Shown piece after piece: positions 9,714 to 17,923 of a DNA stretch of 64,000 bases. Made by a program: the position numbers and the translations under genes. Position 1 is the stretch's first letter, and every line of letters begins with the position of its first letter. The DNA is from CAG-791 sp963629395 (lineage in GTDB: Bacteria; Bacillota; Clostridia; Lachnospirales; Lachnospiraceae): assembly GCA_963629395.1 (NCBI GenBank), contig CAVGIV010000003.1:1-64000 (forward strand), given 5' to 3'. The notes under the pieces are model-generated. The model did not search any database. It had not been told where the DNA came from and worked only from the letters and a program-made list of their open reading frames with translations.

Positions 9714-9767
9714 TCTTGCTCTGAAACCACTATGCCTGCTCACGCAGGCACCACTACAAATAAAAAC
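9714..9767. repeat. Hairpin repeat, copy downstream of the GH25 gene
   Basis: About 50 bp with the palindromic core GCCTGC-TCAC-GCAGGC. It matches the copy at 11115-11166 apart from a few substitutions and small gaps. Both copies are in the same orientation and lie on either side of the GH25 gene. Confidence 0.75.
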
Positions 9768-9809
9768 CAGCAGCTGTCCGGGATTTTTACAGTAATAGTT
9801 ACCAGATCC

Positions 9810-11084
9810 TTAATCAGGGATCGTAATGATCAGCTGTGCAGCATCGCTGGCAGCCTTTGCGGTTGCTGCGGTCTGCGTCTGTGCCGTTGTCTGCGCAGCT
9901 GCCGTCTGCGCCGCCGCCTGAAGTGTAGCTGCAGACTGTTGAGCCTGCGTGGCTGCTGTCTGCGCCTGCTGCAGCTGGAGTGCTGCCACCTGCTGCGCGG
10001 CCAGATTTTCCTGCGTCGGAAGTGCGGCCGCGTTTGCAGCTGCCGTCTGGGCCTGGGCCGCCGCCTGCTCGAACTGCGTCTGCAAAGCCTGGGCCTTTGC
10101 CGCTGCCGCCTGCGCCTGCTGCTCTGCTGCCGCCTGCGCCGTCTGGCACTGCACCAGGATCGCTGCCTGCTGATCCGAAACCGCTTTAAGCTGCGCGGCC
10201 TGGGCCTGCTGCTGTGCTGTAATTACAACGACATGGCCATCCTTGCACATGCGGATGATGTTGTTCTGGGCATCGGTGATCGTCTGGTTCTTGACCATAG
10301 CACCCGTTCCGTCAAAGAAGTACTGCAGACCGCCGATGGTCTGCATACCAAATTGTTTCCGGTAGTTGACAAAATAGTAGGTGGCACCGTTCTGCGTAGA
10401 AAGTCCGTTGGCGGGAATCGTTGTAAAATAATCCTTCAGGACGTAATCCATATCGCAGTTTCCGGCAATACCGGCTACACTTCCGCTGGAGGAATACTGC
10501 CACATTGTACCGGGAAAGCCCATTGCACTGCTGTAATTCGCCACCCAGTGATCCCAGGCGGTTACTCCCATTCTCTCGGTGAACCAGTTCTTGTAGCTGT
10601 AAACCATCGGCTGATACCCTGCCGCGTAGATCACGGAGCAGAAAGTGTTGGCAATCGACTGCAGCTGCGCGGCTGTCAGGCTCTTCTGAGAGGAGTCCTC
10701 CAGATCAATGGCAACCGGGAAGGAAATCGGCAGCGAGGCCATCGCCGATACCGCCAGCTGCGCATCCGCCGCTGCCTCTGCATCGTTCAGAGCATAAGAA
10801 TATACATACGCACCGACACGGATTCCTGCCGCATTCGCAGCCACAACATTCTGCGTAAACTTCGAATCCAGTCCGTACTTGATATTGCCGATTCGAATCA
10901 TGGCGAACTTCACACCGCTGGCTGCCACAGCATTCCAGTCAATATTCCCCTGATACGAGCTGACATCAATACCCGAAATTGCCGCAGCCTCCGCCTTCGC
11001 CGTTCCCGCCGGTGTCAGCGCCAGAAGGCAGGCAGCAGCTGCCGCCAACAGAAGCGCTTTTACCGATGTCTTAAACTGTCCCAT
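9810..11084 (-). CDS. Secreted GH25 lysozyme with Ala/Gln-rich C-terminal tail
   Basis: Muramidase (424 residues) cleaving MurNAc-GlcNAc bonds of peptidoglycan. A signal peptide (residues 1 to about 32, hydrophobic core and ending AKAEA) directs export. The GH25 domain spans about 36-225: GIDVSSYQG at 38-46 carries the first catalytic-site Asp, and the DLE triad at 127-129 supplies the others. A short aromatic segment with GGLQYFFDGTGAMV (about 250-266) resembles one cell-wall-binding repeat. Residues about 293-412 are almost only Ala, Gln, Thr and Leu, probably helical or coiled. Ribosome site AGAGGGAG precedes the ATG. A monocistronic unit with its own promoter and terminator, it is flanked by two copies of a hairpin repeat. 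Confidence 0.9.
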   Translation of the reverse strand: MGQFKTSVKALLLAAAAACLLALTPAGTAKAEAAAISGIDVSSYQGNIDWNAVAASGVKFAMIRIGNIKYGLDSKFTQNVVAANAAGIRVGAYVYSYALNDAEAAADAQLAVSAMASLPISFPVAIDLEDSSQKSLTAAQLQSIANTFCSVIYAAGYQPMVYSYKNWFTERMGVTAWDHWVANYSSAMGFPGTMWQYSSSGSVAGIAGNCDMDYVLKDYFTTIPANGLSTQNGATYYFVNYRKQFGMQTIGGLQYFFDGTGAMVKNQTITDAQNNIIRMCKDGHVVVITAQQQAQAAQLKAVSDQQAAILVQCQTAQAAAEQQAQAAAAKAQALQTQFEQAAAQAQTAAANAAALPTQENLAAQQVAALQLQQAQTAATQAQQSAATLQAAAQTAAAQTTAQTQTAATAKAASDAAQLIITIPD

Positions 11085-11114
11085 TCTCCCTCTTTCTGCC
11101 GCACCCCTCCGGCG

Positions 11115-11166
11115 GCATCTTTGCTAAAACCACCATGCCTGCTCGCGCAGGCACCACCAATAAAAA
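11115..11166. repeat. Hairpin repeat, copy upstream of the GH25 gene
   Basis: Second copy of the element at 9714-9767, with core GCCTGC-TCGC-GCAGGC. On the minus strand it falls in the GH25 leader, between the candidate promoter (11183-11211) and the ribosome site, so its stem-loop could form in the 5' untranslated RNA. Confidence 0.75.
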
Positions 11167-11182
11167 TCGCATGAACCTTTTC

Positions 11183-11211
11183 ATTGTAACAACCTTCTGC
11201 AGGAGCCGCAA
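11183..11211 (-). promoter_or_regulatory. Candidate sigma-A promoter of the GH25 gene
   Basis: On the minus strand TTGCGG (11206-11211) and TACAAT (11183-11188) are separated by 17 bases, about 100 bp upstream of the GH25 start codon. Confidence 0.5.
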
Positions 11212-11309
11212 GGTCACTGCACGCCACTGCATCGCTTGTATAATAACTGTCCCTGATAACGCAGACCCTTTTCCGGATGATGCGTGTCCAAAAATACAGA
11301 CATAGCCGG

Positions 11310-12536
11310 CTACAGCAGAAAGTCCGCCATCACCGTGTTGCAAACGTCCACGCCTGCATCCGTCAAGGAAACTCGTCCTCTCTCCTTTTGCAAAAGCTCC
11401 AGCTCCTGATACCTGCGCAGCACAGTCCCGTACACCGACTCCATCGAGACCCCGAACCGGATATGAAACTCCTCCTCGGAAACACCCTCCATCCGCCGAA
11501 GCCCCAGGAACATGAATTCCTCCATTTGGTCTTCCGGTGACAGCTGCTCCATATCCTCGTACAACGCTTCATCCGCTCGGTCCTGCCAGGGCATTGTCAG
11601 CGGCTCCTTGCAGCTTCCTACCTGTTCCATTCTCTCACAGTATGCCGCCAGTTGCCTCGTGTGACTCCAGCGCATCCCTCTCCAATAGGAGGCCGCGCCG
11701 GTTCCGAAGCCCAGATACGGATGGCCCGTCCAGTAGCCGCTGTTATGCCGGCTTTCAAAGCCTTCTCTTGCATAGTTGGAGACCTCATACCGGTGATAGC
11801 CGTCCCCCTCCAGGAACGCCTTCGTCCTGTGATACATGTCCCGGTCCAACGCCTCCTCCGGCAAGGGAGGCAGAACTCCCTGCTTAGCCATCCGGTATAG
11901 CTCGGTACCCTCCTCCAGAATGAGACTGTAGGCTGATATATGCTCCGGGCCCAACGCAGCTGCCTCCGAAAGGGAGTATAGCCACGCATCCATTGTCTGC
12001 CCCGGAAGTGCCGACATTAAATCCAGGCTGATGTTCGTGAATCCGGCCTCCCGTGCCTGATAAAAGCACTCCCTTGCCTGCCTGCTGCTGTGGATCCGTC
12101 CCAGGAGCCGCAGCTCTTCATCCCGAAAGGACTGTACGCCGATGGACAAACGGTTTACGCCTGCCTCCCGGTAGGCACAAAGCGCCTCAAGACCAGCCGT
12201 TCCCGGATTGCATTCCATCGTGATTTCCGCATCCGGCCGCACGTCGTACCAGGTCCGCACAGCCTGCAGCACCTCCCACAGCTCTTCGCCGGACAAAAGC
12301 GACGGCGTTCCGCCACCCAGAAAGACGGTATCCACCGGGAGCTTTTCGGAAGATCCATTTTCTTCAACTGCCTCAGCCGTTTTCCAGAGCTCTGTTTCCA
12401 GTGCTCGCACATAGCGCTTTCGTTCCGCCCTGTCCGCCGGGCCGGACAGGAAGTCACAATATCTGCATTTGCGGACACAAAAAGGAAAATGCAGATACAG
12501 GCTCACCGCCTGCTCCGCATTTTCACGCACACTCAC
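11310..12536 (-). CDS. hemW: Radical SAM heme chaperone HemW
   Basis: HemW (408 residues), a coproporphyrinogen III oxidase-like radical SAM protein that binds and inserts heme rather than oxidising coproporphyrinogen. The radical SAM cluster motif CX3CX2C is at Cys20, Cys24 and Cys27 (YLHFPFCVRKCRYC), followed by FLGGGTPSLL, EITMECNPGT and GVQSFRDEELRLLGRIHS. The C-terminal HemN-type domain includes MEEFMFLGLRRMEGV. The frame is open far upstream, but the GTG at 12536 overlaps the lepA stop (GTGA) and has GGGAG before it, giving the usual family length. It is cotranscribed behind lepA, a common Firmicutes arrangement. Confidence 0.93.
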   Translation of the reverse strand: MSVRENAEQAVSLYLHFPFCVRKCRYCDFLSGPADRAERKRYVRALETELWKTAEAVEENGSSEKLPVDTVFLGGGTPSLLSGEELWEVLQAVRTWYDVRPDAEITMECNPGTAGLEALCAYREAGVNRLSIGVQSFRDEELRLLGRIHSSRQARECFYQAREAGFTNISLDLMSALPGQTMDAWLYSLSEAAALGPEHISAYSLILEEGTELYRMAKQGVLPPLPEEALDRDMYHRTKAFLEGDGYHRYEVSNYAREGFESRHNSGYWTGHPYLGFGTGAASYWRGMRWSHTRQLAAYCERMEQVGSCKEPLTMPWQDRADEALYEDMEQLSPEDQMEEFMFLGLRRMEGVSEEEFHIRFGVSMESVYGTVLRRYQELELLQKERGRVSLTDAGVDVCNTVMADFLL

Positions 12537-14374
12537 TGCTCGTCTCCCAGCTTCAGCACATTCATGAAGGCTTCCTTTGGAATTTCGACATTTCCCACCA
12601 TCTGCATCCGCTTCTTGCCTTCCTTTTGCTTCTCCAAGAGCTTTTTCTTGCGCGATACATCGCCACCGTAGCACTTCGCCAGAACGTCCTTGCGATACGC
12701 ACGAACCGTCTCCCTTGCGATCACGCGCCCGCCGACAGCCGCCTGGATCGGTACCTCGAACAGCTGACGAGGAATCTCATCCTTAAGCTTCTCACACATC
12801 TTTCGTCCGCGCTCATAGGCCCCTGCCTCATGGACAATAAAGGACAGTGCATCCACAGGCTCCTTGTTCACAAGGATATCCAGCTTCACCAGCTTGGACA
12901 CCGCATATCCCTTTAACTCATAGTCAAAGGATGCATAGCCGCGGGACCGCGACTTTAGGGCGTCAAAGAAATCGTAAATAATCTCGTTCAGCGGAAGCTC
13001 GTATTTCAGCACAGCTCTGGTCGTTTCGATATAATCGGTCGACAGATACACGCCGCGCCGCTCCTGGCACAGCTGCATAATCGCCCCCAGATACTCCGTC
13101 GTCACCATGATCTCCGCCGAGACAATGGGCTCCTCCATATGCTCAATTTCGGAAGGATCCGGCAGATTGGCCGGATTGGTAAGCTCCATCATGGTGCCGT
13201 CGGTCCGATAGATGCGATAGACAACGCCCGGTGCGGTCGAGATAATATCCAGATCGTATTCGCGCTCCAGCCTCTCCAGAACAACCTCCATATGAAGGAG
13301 TCCCAGAAATCCGCAGCGGAAGCCAAAGCCCAGCGCCAGCGATGTCTCCGGCTCATAGGAAAGACTGGCATCGGAGAGCTGAAATTTTTCCAAAGCATCC
13401 TTTAAATCCGGGTACTTGGATGTATCCTGCGGATAGATACCCGCAAAGACCATGGCCTGCGCCTTCTTGTATCCGGGGAGCGGCTGGCTGCACGGATTTA
13501 TTGCATTCGTTACGGTGTCGCCGACACGCGCATCACGGATGTTCTTGATGGATGCCGTAAAATATCCGACCATACCCGCTGAGAGCTCACTGCAGGGAAT
13601 GAATCTTCCCGGGCCAAAATAGCCCACTTCCACCACATCCTCCTCCGCTCCGCTTGCCATAAAGCGGACCTTTGTGCCTTTGCGTATCACACCGTCCCGC
13701 ACGCGGATAAACACAATAACACCACGGTAGGAATCATACAAAGAGTCGAAGATCAGTGCCTTCAACGGGGCAGATGAATCCCCGGTGGGCGCCGGAATCT
13801 TCTTCACAACACTCTCCAGGACCTCTTTGATGTTGATGCCGTTTTTGGCAGAAATCTCCGGCGCATCCATCGCCTCGATCCCAATGACATCCTCAATCTC
13901 CTGCTTAACCTCCTCCGGTCTGGCACTCGGGAGATCGATCTTGTTGATCACGGGGAAAACATCCAGGTTGTGCTCCAGCGCCAGATATACATTGGCCATC
14001 GTCTGTGCCTGAATCCCCTGTGTTGCATCCACCACCAGGATAGCGCCGTCGCAGGCGGCCAGGGAGCGCGATACCTCATAGTTAAAGTCCACATGCCCGG
14101 GAGTATCAATCAGATTAAAGGTATACTCCTGTCCGTCCTCTGCCTGGTAAATCAGCCGGACCGCCTGGGATTTAATGGTAATGCCGCGCTCCCGCTCCAC
14201 ATCAATGTTGTCAAGGACCTGATTTTTCATTTCACGCGCAGTCAAAACGCCCGTCAGCTCGATCATGCGGTCTGCCAGTGTCGACTTTCCGTGGTCTATG
14301 TGCGCTACAATGCAGAAATTACGTATCCTGCTCTGATCCGCGCCGGCCTCTTCCATATTCTTCAAATCTGCCAT
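12533..14374 (-). CDS. lepA: Elongation factor 4, LepA
   Basis: Ribosome-associated GTPase (613 residues) that acts on stalled or pre-translocation ribosomes. G-domain motifs are present: AHIDHGKST (G1), DTPGHVDF (G3) and NKIDLP (G4), and the C-terminal LepA domain ends with KGKKRMQMVGNVEIPKEAF, which is diagnostic. The ATG at 14374 is preferred because GTGAGG lies 6 bases upstream; an in-frame ATG six bases earlier is too close to that site. It overlaps the 3' end of the pseudouridine synthase gene by 56 bp and the start of hemW by 4 bp. Confidence 0.96.
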   Translation of the reverse strand: MADLKNMEEAGADQSRIRNFCIVAHIDHGKSTLADRMIELTGVLTAREMKNQVLDNIDVERERGITIKSQAVRLIYQAEDGQEYTFNLIDTPGHVDFNYEVSRSLAACDGAILVVDATQGIQAQTMANVYLALEHNLDVFPVINKIDLPSARPEEVKQEIEDVIGIEAMDAPEISAKNGINIKEVLESVVKKIPAPTGDSSAPLKALIFDSLYDSYRGVIVFIRVRDGVIRKGTKVRFMASGAEEDVVEVGYFGPGRFIPCSELSAGMVGYFTASIKNIRDARVGDTVTNAINPCSQPLPGYKKAQAMVFAGIYPQDTSKYPDLKDALEKFQLSDASLSYEPETSLALGFGFRCGFLGLLHMEVVLERLEREYDLDIISTAPGVVYRIYRTDGTMMELTNPANLPDPSEIEHMEEPIVSAEIMVTTEYLGAIMQLCQERRGVYLSTDYIETTRAVLKYELPLNEIIYDFFDALKSRSRGYASFDYELKGYAVSKLVKLDILVNKEPVDALSFIVHEAGAYERGRKMCEKLKDEIPRQLFEVPIQAAVGGRVIARETVRAYRKDVLAKCYGGDVSRKKKLLEKQKEGKKRMQMVGNVEIPKEAFMNVLKLGDEQ

Positions 14375-15068
14375 ATTCATCCTCACGCAGCCGGCGATAT
14401 TCCCCCGGCGCAAGTGCACGATCCAGCTCCAACGGTCCAAATGAGAGCCGTTTTAGTGCAATTACTTCCTTCTCTCCTCCGAGGGCAGCCACCATCTTCT
14501 TGATCTGGTGGAACTTCCCCTCCTGTATTGTCACAAGCACCTCATGCGGGTCCCCCGAAGGGGCTTTCTCCATGCGAGCAGGGAGTGCTGTCAGATTCAC
14601 ATCGTACTGAATACCTGCTTCAAATCTGGCCGCATCCTCACTGGTAAACGGAGTGCCGGATGCCCGCACCAGATAGGTCTTGTCCACATGATATCTGGGT
14701 GAGAGCAGGCGATGTGCCATATCTCCGTTATTCGTGATCAGCAAAAGTCCCTCTGTGTCCTTGTCCAGTCGTCCTACAGGAAAAAGATCGGTGCGCTTTC
14801 GCCCGGCAATCAGATCGAGCACCGTTTTCTGCTTTTTATCCTCACTGGCGGACAGTACCCCTGCCGGCTTGTTCATCATATACCAGACTTCCGGCTCGTA
14901 TTCCCAGCTCTCTCCCCGGAAAACAACCGTCGGAAAGGGCTCTTCAACAAGATACCCCGGATCACAAATCTGCTCGCCGCCGATCCACACGCCGCTCCTT
15001 CGAATGTCTTTTTTGATTTCACTGCGCGTGCCGGCGCCAAGATCAGCAAGAAACTTATCAATTCTCAT
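14319..15068 (-). CDS. 16S rRNA pseudouridine synthase, RsuA family
   Basis: Pseudouridine synthase (249 residues) of the RsuA/RluB/E/F family; RsuA modifies U516 of 16S rRNA. An N-terminal S4 RNA-binding domain (MRIDKFLADLGAGTRSE) is followed by the catalytic domain with PAGVLSASED and the active-site Asp in GRLDKDTEGLLL, then EGKFHQIKKM and the family ending LAPGEYRRL. The start at 15068 overlaps the purF stop by 11 bp. The last 56 bp are shared with the start of lepA in another frame. RsuA is preferred over RluB by overall length and the small S4 domain, but the target base cannot be proved here. Confidence 0.88.
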   Translation of the reverse strand: MRIDKFLADLGAGTRSEIKKDIRRSGVWIGGEQICDPGYLVEEPFPTVVFRGESWEYEPEVWYMMNKPAGVLSASEDKKQKTVLDLIAGRKRTDLFPVGRLDKDTEGLLLITNNGDMAHRLLSPRYHVDKTYLVRASGTPFTSEDAARFEAGIQYDVNLTALPARMEKAPSGDPHEVLVTIQEGKFHQIKKMVAALGGEKEVIALKRLSFGPLELDRALAPGEYRRLREDEYGRFEEYGRGRRGSEQDT

Positions 15069-16551
15069 GTTCCATCGCTTCCTGGTCTTCATCCTTCCAT
15101 TCCGTGGTGTGCTGTGCAAGCCACTCTGCAGGAATCTTATTCTCGAAGCGATCCTTGGACGTTTCAGACGGAACCTCTGTCGGATACTTGCCGTCAAAGC
15201 AAGCCGAGCAGAAGCGCTGTTCCGCATCATTTCCCCCGGCCAGCTTCAGAGCATTCTCCACGGAAAGGTATCCAAGCGAATCTGCACCGATGATCTTCGC
15301 AATCTCCTCCACAGAATGGTGGCAGGCGATCAGATTTTCCTTGGAATCAATATCGGTTCCATAGTAGCAGGGATTCAGGAACGGCGGTGCCGATACACGG
15401 AAATGAACCTCTGTTGCACCGGCCTCTCGCACCAGCCGCACGATCCGTGCGGAGGTGGTGCCACGCACGATGGAATCGTCAATCAGTACCACGCGCTTGC
15501 CGCGGATGGTCTCTGCAATGGGATTGAGCTTGATTTTCACCAGGTTCTCCCGAGCCGCCTGTCCCGGAGAGATGAAGGTCCGGCCAATGTACTTGTTCTT
15601 GAGCATGCCGATTCCGTAGGGAATTCCCGACTGTCTGGAATAGCCAAGTGCCGCATCCAGTCCGGAATCCGGTACGCCGATGACGATATCCGCCTGTACC
15701 GGATGCTCGAGCGCCAGGAATGCGCCGGCACGAACCCGCGCCTCATGAACAGACGCTCCGTCAATCACGGAATCCGGACGTGCAAAATAGATGTATTCAA
15801 ACACACACATGGAGGGCCTGGCTTTCCCCTCATGGGTGTGAATGGAACGAAGTCCGGTGCGGTCACAAATCATGATCTCACCCGGCTTCAAATCGCGAAC
15901 CAGCTTGGCTCCGACTGCATCCAGAGCGCAGGACTCCGAAGCAAAAACAACGCAGCCATCCGGCGTTTTGCCGTAGCAAAGGGGACGGAAGCCGTGCGGA
16001 TCGCGAACTGCAATCAGCTTGGAAGGAGAACTGATCACCAGCGAAAACGCACCATGAATCCGTTCGATAACATGGCTGACAGCCTCCTCAATGGAGGAGC
16101 AGTGAATCCGCTCTCTCGTAATCAGGTAAGAAATGACCTCTGTGTCGGTTGTCGAATGGAAAATACATCCCTCATTCTCCAGCTCCGCACGCAGCTCATA
16201 GGAATTCACAAGATTGCCGTTGTGGCAAAGAGCCATGCTGCCCTTTGTGTGGCGCACAACCACCGGCTGTGCGTTGGCGCGGTTGGAAACACCGCTTGTG
16301 GAATAGCGAACGTGTCCAACGGCAATCTGTCCTTCTCCGAGTGCTTCCAGGTTATCCTGGTGAAATACCTCATGCACAAGGCCAAGGTCACGATGATAGC
16401 GGAACACACCGTCCTCGTTCACGGCAATGCCTGCTGCCTCCTGGCCGCGATGCTGCAGAGCAAAAAGGCCATAATAGGCCAGCATCGGAAGATTCTGCTT
16501 GGTGGGTGACCAGATTCCGAATACGCCGCACTCTTCTCCGATTTTCTTCAT
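15058..16551 (-). CDS. purF: Amidophosphoribosyltransferase PurF
   Basis: First committed enzyme of purine synthesis, making phosphoribosylamine from PRPP and glutamine (497 residues). It begins MKKIGEEC: Cys8 would become the N-terminal nucleophile of the glutaminase domain after removal of a seven-residue propeptide, as in Bacillus PurF. The glutaminase half has ALQHRGQEAAGI and GHVRYSTSG; the phosphoribosyltransferase half has the PRPP loop VLIDDSIVRGTT. Iron-sulfur cysteines are likely among Cys residues in the C-terminal half (NPCYYG, FCSAC). AGGAAGG lies upstream of the ATG at 16551. No other purine genes are nearby, and no purine riboswitch was recognised. Confidence 0.95.
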   Translation of the reverse strand: MKKIGEECGVFGIWSPTKQNLPMLAYYGLFALQHRGQEAAGIAVNEDGVFRYHRDLGLVHEVFHQDNLEALGEGQIAVGHVRYSTSGVSNRANAQPVVVRHTKGSMALCHNGNLVNSYELRAELENEGCIFHSTTDTEVISYLITRERIHCSSIEEAVSHVIERIHGAFSLVISSPSKLIAVRDPHGFRPLCYGKTPDGCVVFASESCALDAVGAKLVRDLKPGEIMICDRTGLRSIHTHEGKARPSMCVFEYIYFARPDSVIDGASVHEARVRAGAFLALEHPVQADIVIGVPDSGLDAALGYSRQSGIPYGIGMLKNKYIGRTFISPGQAARENLVKIKLNPIAETIRGKRVVLIDDSIVRGTTSARIVRLVREAGATEVHFRVSAPPFLNPCYYGTDIDSKENLIACHHSVEEIAKIIGADSLGYLSVENALKLAGGNDAEQRFCSACFDGKYPTEVPSETSKDRFENKIPAEWLAQHTTEWKDEDQEAMEHEN

Positions 16552-16586
16552 GCTGTTCTTTTCCTTCCTGTCAGACCCTGTGCATG

Positions 16587-16609
16587 CGCCGCCCGGCGAA
16601 TGTACTGTC
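16587..16609. repeat. 23-bp intergenic repeat, copy 1
   Basis: Matches 57847-57869 at 20 of 23 positions and contains the imperfect palindrome CGCCG-nn-CGGCG. It lies in the purF leader. No gene or known regulatory motif explains the match. Confidence 0.5.
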
Positions 16610-16640
16610 TGAAACCGATCATTCATCGTAACTATTCATC

Positions 16641-16680
16641 AAAAAAAGCTGCCGTGCCGTCTTTGCGGGCACAGCAGCTT
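16641..16680 (-). terminator. Intrinsic terminator after the dnaJ-like gene
   Basis: Stem AAGCTGC (16646-16652) with GCAGCTT (16674-16680), extended inside by GTGCC pairing with GGCAC. It is followed on the minus strand by seven T residues. It separates the dnaJ-like unit from purF. Confidence 0.85.
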
Positions 16681-16815
16681 AACTATACCATATGCTTTCT
16701 GGTATTTTCCATTATGTTCTTTCGAAACATCCGCTAGATTTTGCAAAGGAGCTATAATCTGTTCCTTCGCGGGCTCAGCAGACATAAGATGGATGGCACT
16801 CTTGTTTTCCTCGAA

Positions 16816-17700
16816 TCAGCTGGCCTTGCTGCGGTAGCATGCGGCCTGGAAGCTCTTAAGGCAGTCGATGGCCTCCTGGCTGAGCTTCTGCGGAACCAGC
16901 ACCTCTACGACAACGTACAGATCGCCTCTTGCAGACGGGTTCTGTCCCGACGGCATTCCCTTGCCGCGGATACGGATCCTGCTGCCGGACTGGGTTCCTG
17001 CAGGAATCTTCACCATGATTTTCCCGCTGCCGGTGTTCACCGGTGCCTCGCCGCCAAGGCATGCGGTAATGAATGGAACACGGACAGTTGTAGTCCGGTC
17101 GCCGGCCTCTCGCGCGGCGCTCTCCTGCGACGCCGAGGCTCCGGCATTTTCATAACCGTATCGAAATTCAGGGTCTCCCCCCTGCGCCCCTGAGCTTCCT
17201 GTAAACCCGCCGTGAAAGCTGCTCCCGCCGAAGCCTCCACCGGCATAGGTACTGTCGCCAAAACCGCTGTCAAAGCCTCTGCCGCCCCCAAAGCCGGACG
17301 TCCCGTTCCTAAAGCCCTTTGCTGCCCCTCCGAAAAGGCTCTCAAACAAGTCGCTCATATCTCCCATATCGCCCATATTGCCAGAGGTATAATAGGTCGT
17401 TTTCCCATCCGGAGAACGGTAAAAGTGACCGCTATAACCGCCTTGTTCTCTTTGCCCTCCGGACGTCCCCTGACTCTGGTCAAACGCTGCCATTCCGAAC
17501 TGATCGTACAGCTTTCGCTTTTCCGGATCCGAGAGCACCTGATAGGCCTCTCCGATCTCCTCAAATTTCTTCTTGGCTTCAGCGTCACCCGGATTGGTAT
17601 CCGGATGATATCTTTTCGCCAGCTTTCGATATGCACTCTTTATCTGTTTATTGTCAGCAGCTCTGGTAAGGCCCAGAACCTCGTAATAATCTCTTTTCAT
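16816..17700 (-). CDS. Short DnaJ/CbpA-like J-domain co-chaperone
   Basis: J-domain protein (294 residues) expected to stimulate DnaK. The J domain (about 1-70) contains the HPD triad at 32-34. A long Gly/Phe/Ser-rich segment (about 75-200) follows. There is no CXXCXGXG zinc-finger domain, and the C-terminal ~95 residues match only the second substrate-binding beta domain (ACLGGEAPV, KIPAGTQSGSRIRIRGKG, RGDLYVVVEV). This makes it smaller than CbpA or DnaJ, which have two such domains. GGAGGAAG precedes the ATG at 17700; upstream residues in the frame lack a ribosome site. It has its own promoter (17744-17772) and terminator. Confidence 0.85.
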   Translation of the reverse strand: MKRDYYEVLGLTRAADNKQIKSAYRKLAKRYHPDTNPGDAEAKKKFEEIGEAYQVLSDPEKRKLYDQFGMAAFDQSQGTSGGQREQGGYSGHFYRSPDGKTTYYTSGNMGDMGDMSDLFESLFGGAAKGFRNGTSGFGGGRGFDSGFGDSTYAGGGFGGSSFHGGFTGSSGAQGGDPEFRYGYENAGASASQESAAREAGDRTTTVRVPFITACLGGEAPVNTGSGKIMVKIPAGTQSGSRIRIRGKGMPSGQNPSARGDLYVVVEVLVPQKLSQEAIDCLKSFQAACYRSKAS

Positions 17701-17743
17701 TGCGGAGCTTCCTCCTTTCAGGTTTATTTCTCTTCTATTGTTT

Positions 17744-17772
17744 GTTATATCACAGATAGAACAATGAGTCAA
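17744..17772 (-). promoter_or_regulatory. Sigma-A promoter of the dnaJ-like gene
   Basis: On the minus strand TTGACT (17767-17772) and TATAAC (17744-17749) are separated by 17 bases, with the start codon about 45 bp downstream. No CIRCE element (TTAGCACTC repeat) was seen, so heat-shock control by HrcA is not supported. Confidence 0.75.
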
Positions 17773-17923
17773 TCAGTGTTGTTGTAAAACTTACTGTCAG
17801 CGACAGAGTGTCGGAGGAATATCCGGACCCGGGGCGCCTGTGATTTTCACCTGAAAAGTCATGCCGAACGCCCGCTCATACGGTATACTGTAATTGGCCA
17901 TACAAACGAGGGGGAACTATCAC

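Larger units (their letters stand above)
9504..9809. other. Intergenic region with terminator and one repeat copy
   Basis: These 306 bp between yifB and the GH25 gene hold the GH25 terminator (9575-9606) and the downstream copy of the hairpin repeat (9714-9767). A 70-codon minus-strand frame (9518-9730) runs through both and shows no ribosome site, so it is not called a gene. A 16-base stretch near 9690 (GCAAAAGGAAAGCTGC on the minus strand) also occurs at the left edge of the window. Confidence 0.6.

Noticed and set aside
9518..9730. 70-codon frame on the minus strand between the GH25 gene and yifB
   Set aside because: It starts inside a repeat, runs through the GH25 terminator and lacks a ribosome site.
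14734..16509. 591-codon open frame antisense to purF and the pseudouridine synthase gene
   Set aside because: It mirrors the codon bias of real genes on the other strand and has no recognisable domain or ribosome site. The same holds for long antisense frames over hydrogenase, GH25, ftsZ and GH74 genes.
16552..16640. Purine riboswitch ahead of purF
   Set aside because: The conserved purine-aptamer junction sequences were not found in the short leader after the terminator.
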